Shown: piece after piece, positions 6,041 through 7,428 of the stretch
How the letters are laid out: every line of letters starts with the position of its first letter
Position numbering within the stretch: the stretch's first letter is position 1
Origin: Chloroflexota bacterium
GTDB lineage: Bacteria > Chloroflexota > Ktedonobacteria > Ktedonobacterales > Ktedonobacteraceae
DNA length: 7,428 nt
Reading direction: 5' to 3'
NCBI GenBank assembly: GCA_902810755.1
Contig: CADDYT010000220.1
Location: forward strand, 1-7,428
Position numbers and translations under genes: made by a program
Notes under the pieces: generated by a model
Database searches by the model: none
Told to the model about the DNA's origin: nothing
Seen by the model: the letters and a program-made list of their open reading frames with translations, nothing else

Positions 6041-6069
6041 ATCTTAACCTCTCCACGCTCATCTTAACC
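6041..6069 (+). promoter_or_regulatory. Direct repeats ATCTTAACC, candidate activator site
   Basis: ATCTTAACC occurs exactly at 6041-6049 and 6061-6069, 20 bp start to start, about two helical turns. OmpR-family dimers bind direct repeats on one DNA face, and several members recognise TTAA-containing half-sites. The pair lies 42 bases or more upstream of the TATAAT box of the next gene, a usual position for an activator. Binding by the neighbouring response regulator is inference. Confidence 0.5.
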
Positions 6070-6111
6070 ATACTACAACATACTTTGCACACATTCATCA
6101 TTGCCGGTGGC

Positions 6112-6117
6112 TATAAT
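6112..6117 (+). promoter_or_regulatory. -10 box of the GGDEF/GspE-N gene
   Basis: A perfect TATAAT lies 54 bases before the ATG at 6172. At the correct distance upstream there is only ACACAC-like sequence; TTGCAC (6085-6090) is 21 bases away. A good -10 with a poor -35 fits an activator-dependent promoter and suits the upstream direct repeats. Confidence 0.5.
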
Positions 6118-6171
6118 CAATCTCAACAACATACAAATATTTGACCGGAAGGGTCTTCACAGGCGAGATTG

Positions 6172-7179
6172 ATGAGTCTAAAACGAAAAGTGAAACGCAG
6201 TGGCGTTCTGTTCAATCAGGCAATAACGTATAGTTGTAGCTGCCGACCACTCTCTTCTTTGCACTCAATCGCTACACAGGAGTACGGGGAAGAGGGCGAC
6301 GAGCCGCTGGTGCTGGCTTCCAGGGAACTGGCCGTTCAGGTGCGCCAGGCGCTGGAGGACTATTTTCCACGTTCAACGCCTTTTAGCCTGCTCTTATTAC
6401 ACGTTTCCCAGTGGGAGTATCAACAGGTTGCACAGCAAGCGGGGTCTATACATGTACGCCGCCGCTTTCACGCACCCGAAAGCATCCTGGAACAGATCTT
6501 AATGAATGTACGGCGAGCCATTCGCAGTGATGATCTCCTGCTGGCGCATGCCGGAACCGGGGCCGCCCTACTCTTTCCTGAAGTTGACCGCAATGGCATG
6601 TATATCATTCTGGAGCGCGTTTTTCGTAACATAAACCTGCTGCAGGCCGAGACGCTCCTTCCCCCCCTGCGCTATGAAACAGATATCCTGCTGGGAGTCG
6701 GCTCTTACCCGGAGCCGGGGTCATCGCTTGAACAATTGCTGTACCATGTCGGCCAGCCTGCGCGCCGACTTACCCTGCGACCCGCCATCACCGTGCAGTT
6801 CTGGGAGAGAGCTGGAGCCGACGCAGGTACGGGGCCAGAAGATGAGGAACAGCAGAGGAATCTGGCCTCGCAAGGCCTTGAAGAGCAGGAGCGGGAACAC
6901 GCAGAAGCGATGACGAGTAAAAGCAACATGCGCCACGTCCCGTTCATGCAGTTGCCTGCCCGCTTATCCGGGCGATTGAAGCACTTCATTCCTCACTCTC
7001 TCGCCTCTGAACTGCGCTGCGCCCCCGTCGGGCGCGACCACCAGCATCTGACTGTCGCCATGGCCGACCCGACAGACGAACTGGCCATCTCACGCCTGAA
7101 GGAGGCAACCGGCATGATTATCTTTCCGGTTTCCTGCGATGAGGACGCCCTGAACGAACTGCTGGCGGAGAAGTGGTAA
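6172..7179 (+). CDS. Degenerate GGDEF-domain protein with C-terminal GspE-N-like domain
   Basis: Predicted 335-residue protein, no signal peptide or membrane segment. Residues about 68-200 follow the diguanylate cyclase layout: PFSLLLLHVSQW, then IRSDDLLLAHAGTGAALLFP, a helix with ILERVFRN, and LGVGSYPEPGSSLEQLL. The signature GGDEF is AGTGA (127-131), and the first metal Asp is lost in LLLLHVSQ, so cyclic di-GMP synthesis is very unlikely; a sensory or binding role is inferred. A Glu-rich linker (212-248) leads to residues 258-335, which resemble the N-terminal domain of type II secretion/type IV pilus ATPases (GspE/MshE): CAPVGRDHQHLTVAMADPTD and ATGMIIFPV. No ATPase domain follows. The repeated motifs by which MshE binds cyclic di-GMP are not evident. 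ATG 6172 was chosen over the adjacent TTG 6169; AGGCGAG upstream is a modest ribosome site. Confidence 0.75.
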   Translation: MSLKRKVKRSGVLFNQAITYSCSCRPLSSLHSIATQEYGEEGDEPLVLASRELAVQVRQALEDYFPRSTPFSLLLLHVSQWEYQQVAQQAGSIHVRRRFHAPESILEQILMNVRRAIRSDDLLLAHAGTGAALLFPEVDRNGMYIILERVFRNINLLQAETLLPPLRYETDILLGVGSYPEPGSSLEQLLYHVGQPARRLTLRPAITVQFWERAGADAGTGPEDEEQQRNLASQGLEEQEREHAEAMTSKSNMRHVPFMQLPARLSGRLKHFIPHSLASELRCAPVGRDHQHLTVAMADPTDELAISRLKEATGMIIFPVSCDEDALNELLAEKW

Positions 7180-7227
7180 TTCCTCAATTCAGCAGGCATC
7201 CTATGTCACGCGGCCTGTACTTGTTTG

Positions 7228-7428
7228 CAACGGGCTGCCGGTATCCTCTTCGAGGTCAGCGATGCGCTTTTGACACAATCAGAAGCTCACCCGTTAGCAC
7301 ATGTGCCGTAAGCCCCCGGCTTTCAGCTCGCTGGCCCGACGTGTATAAGGCTTTTGAAGATGCTCGCATCGATGTCGAGGCTTTGAGCGCGTCTTTGCCC
7401 GCTCTTTATCCATGCAAGGGGGCGGCTG
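7228..7428 (+). pseudogene. Frame-broken N-terminal fragment of a transposase, runs off window
   Basis: Three consecutive frames give pieces that read as one protein. From 7228 the frame gives LFEVSDALLTQSEAHPLAHV and stops at 7309-7311. From about 7320 another frame gives WPDVYKAFEDARIDVEAL. From 7394 a third gives FARSLSMQGGG to the edge. The middle piece resembles the N-terminal region of DDE transposases common in Ktedonobacteria (recalled, not searched). Each junction shifts the frame in the same sense, so the copy looks decayed. No terminal inverted repeat was identified before it; the insertion sequence family is not assigned. It begins about 50 bases after the GGDEF/GspE-N gene, and the bases between hold nothing else I can identify, including no terminator. 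Confidence 0.4.

Overview
The window looks like chromosomal DNA of a Chloroflexota bacterium, most likely class Ktedonobacteria. This is inferred from the gene types (a fused response regulator/thioredoxin-reductase-like protein, a degenerate GGDEF domain joined to a GspE N-terminal-like domain, an orphan OmpR-type regulator), moderately GC-rich coding DNA and dispersed GC-rich palindromes. No rRNA or tRNA gene is present to confirm it.

Layout: 1-203 is a cluster of three related palindromic repeats with no gene. 404-3237 is a rightward block: a DUF402-family phosphohydrolase-like protein, a VOC-fold methylmalonyl-CoA epimerase-like protein, then an exceptionally long perfect hairpin (1430-1511, containing a bidirectional terminator core), then a 553-residue three-domain protein (receiver, Cys-less glutaredoxin-like, FAD/NAD(P) oxidoreductase without the CxxC pair). 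A tiny GTG reading frame follows (3247-3330), and a fourth, inverted copy of the palindrome (3334-3354) closes the block. A leftward YbdK/GCS2-type carboxylate-amine ligase (4540-3386) converges on that repeat.

A gene-poor stretch of about 740 bases (4541-5277) separates the ligase from a rightward, kinase-less OmpR/PhoB-type response regulator (5278-5976). After it come a hairpin, two exact ATCTTAACC repeats 20 bp apart, a TATAAT box without a good -35, and a 335-residue protein with a catalytically dead GGDEF-like domain and a C-terminal GspE-N-like domain (6172-7179). The right edge (7228-7428) carries what looks like the frame-broken N-terminal part of a transposase.

Functional reading: two redox or thiol-flavoured genes (the fused oxidoreductase and the glutamate-cysteine-ligase-like enzyme) face each other, and two signalling genes lie to the right. 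The spacing of the ATCTTAA motifs suggests, without proving it, that the response regulator controls itself and the GGDEF/GspE-N gene. I see no complete defence island, CRISPR array or intact mobile element. The least ordinary items are the hairpin overlapping a stop codon, the paired palindromes around the left block, and the degenerate GGDEF/GspE-N protein.
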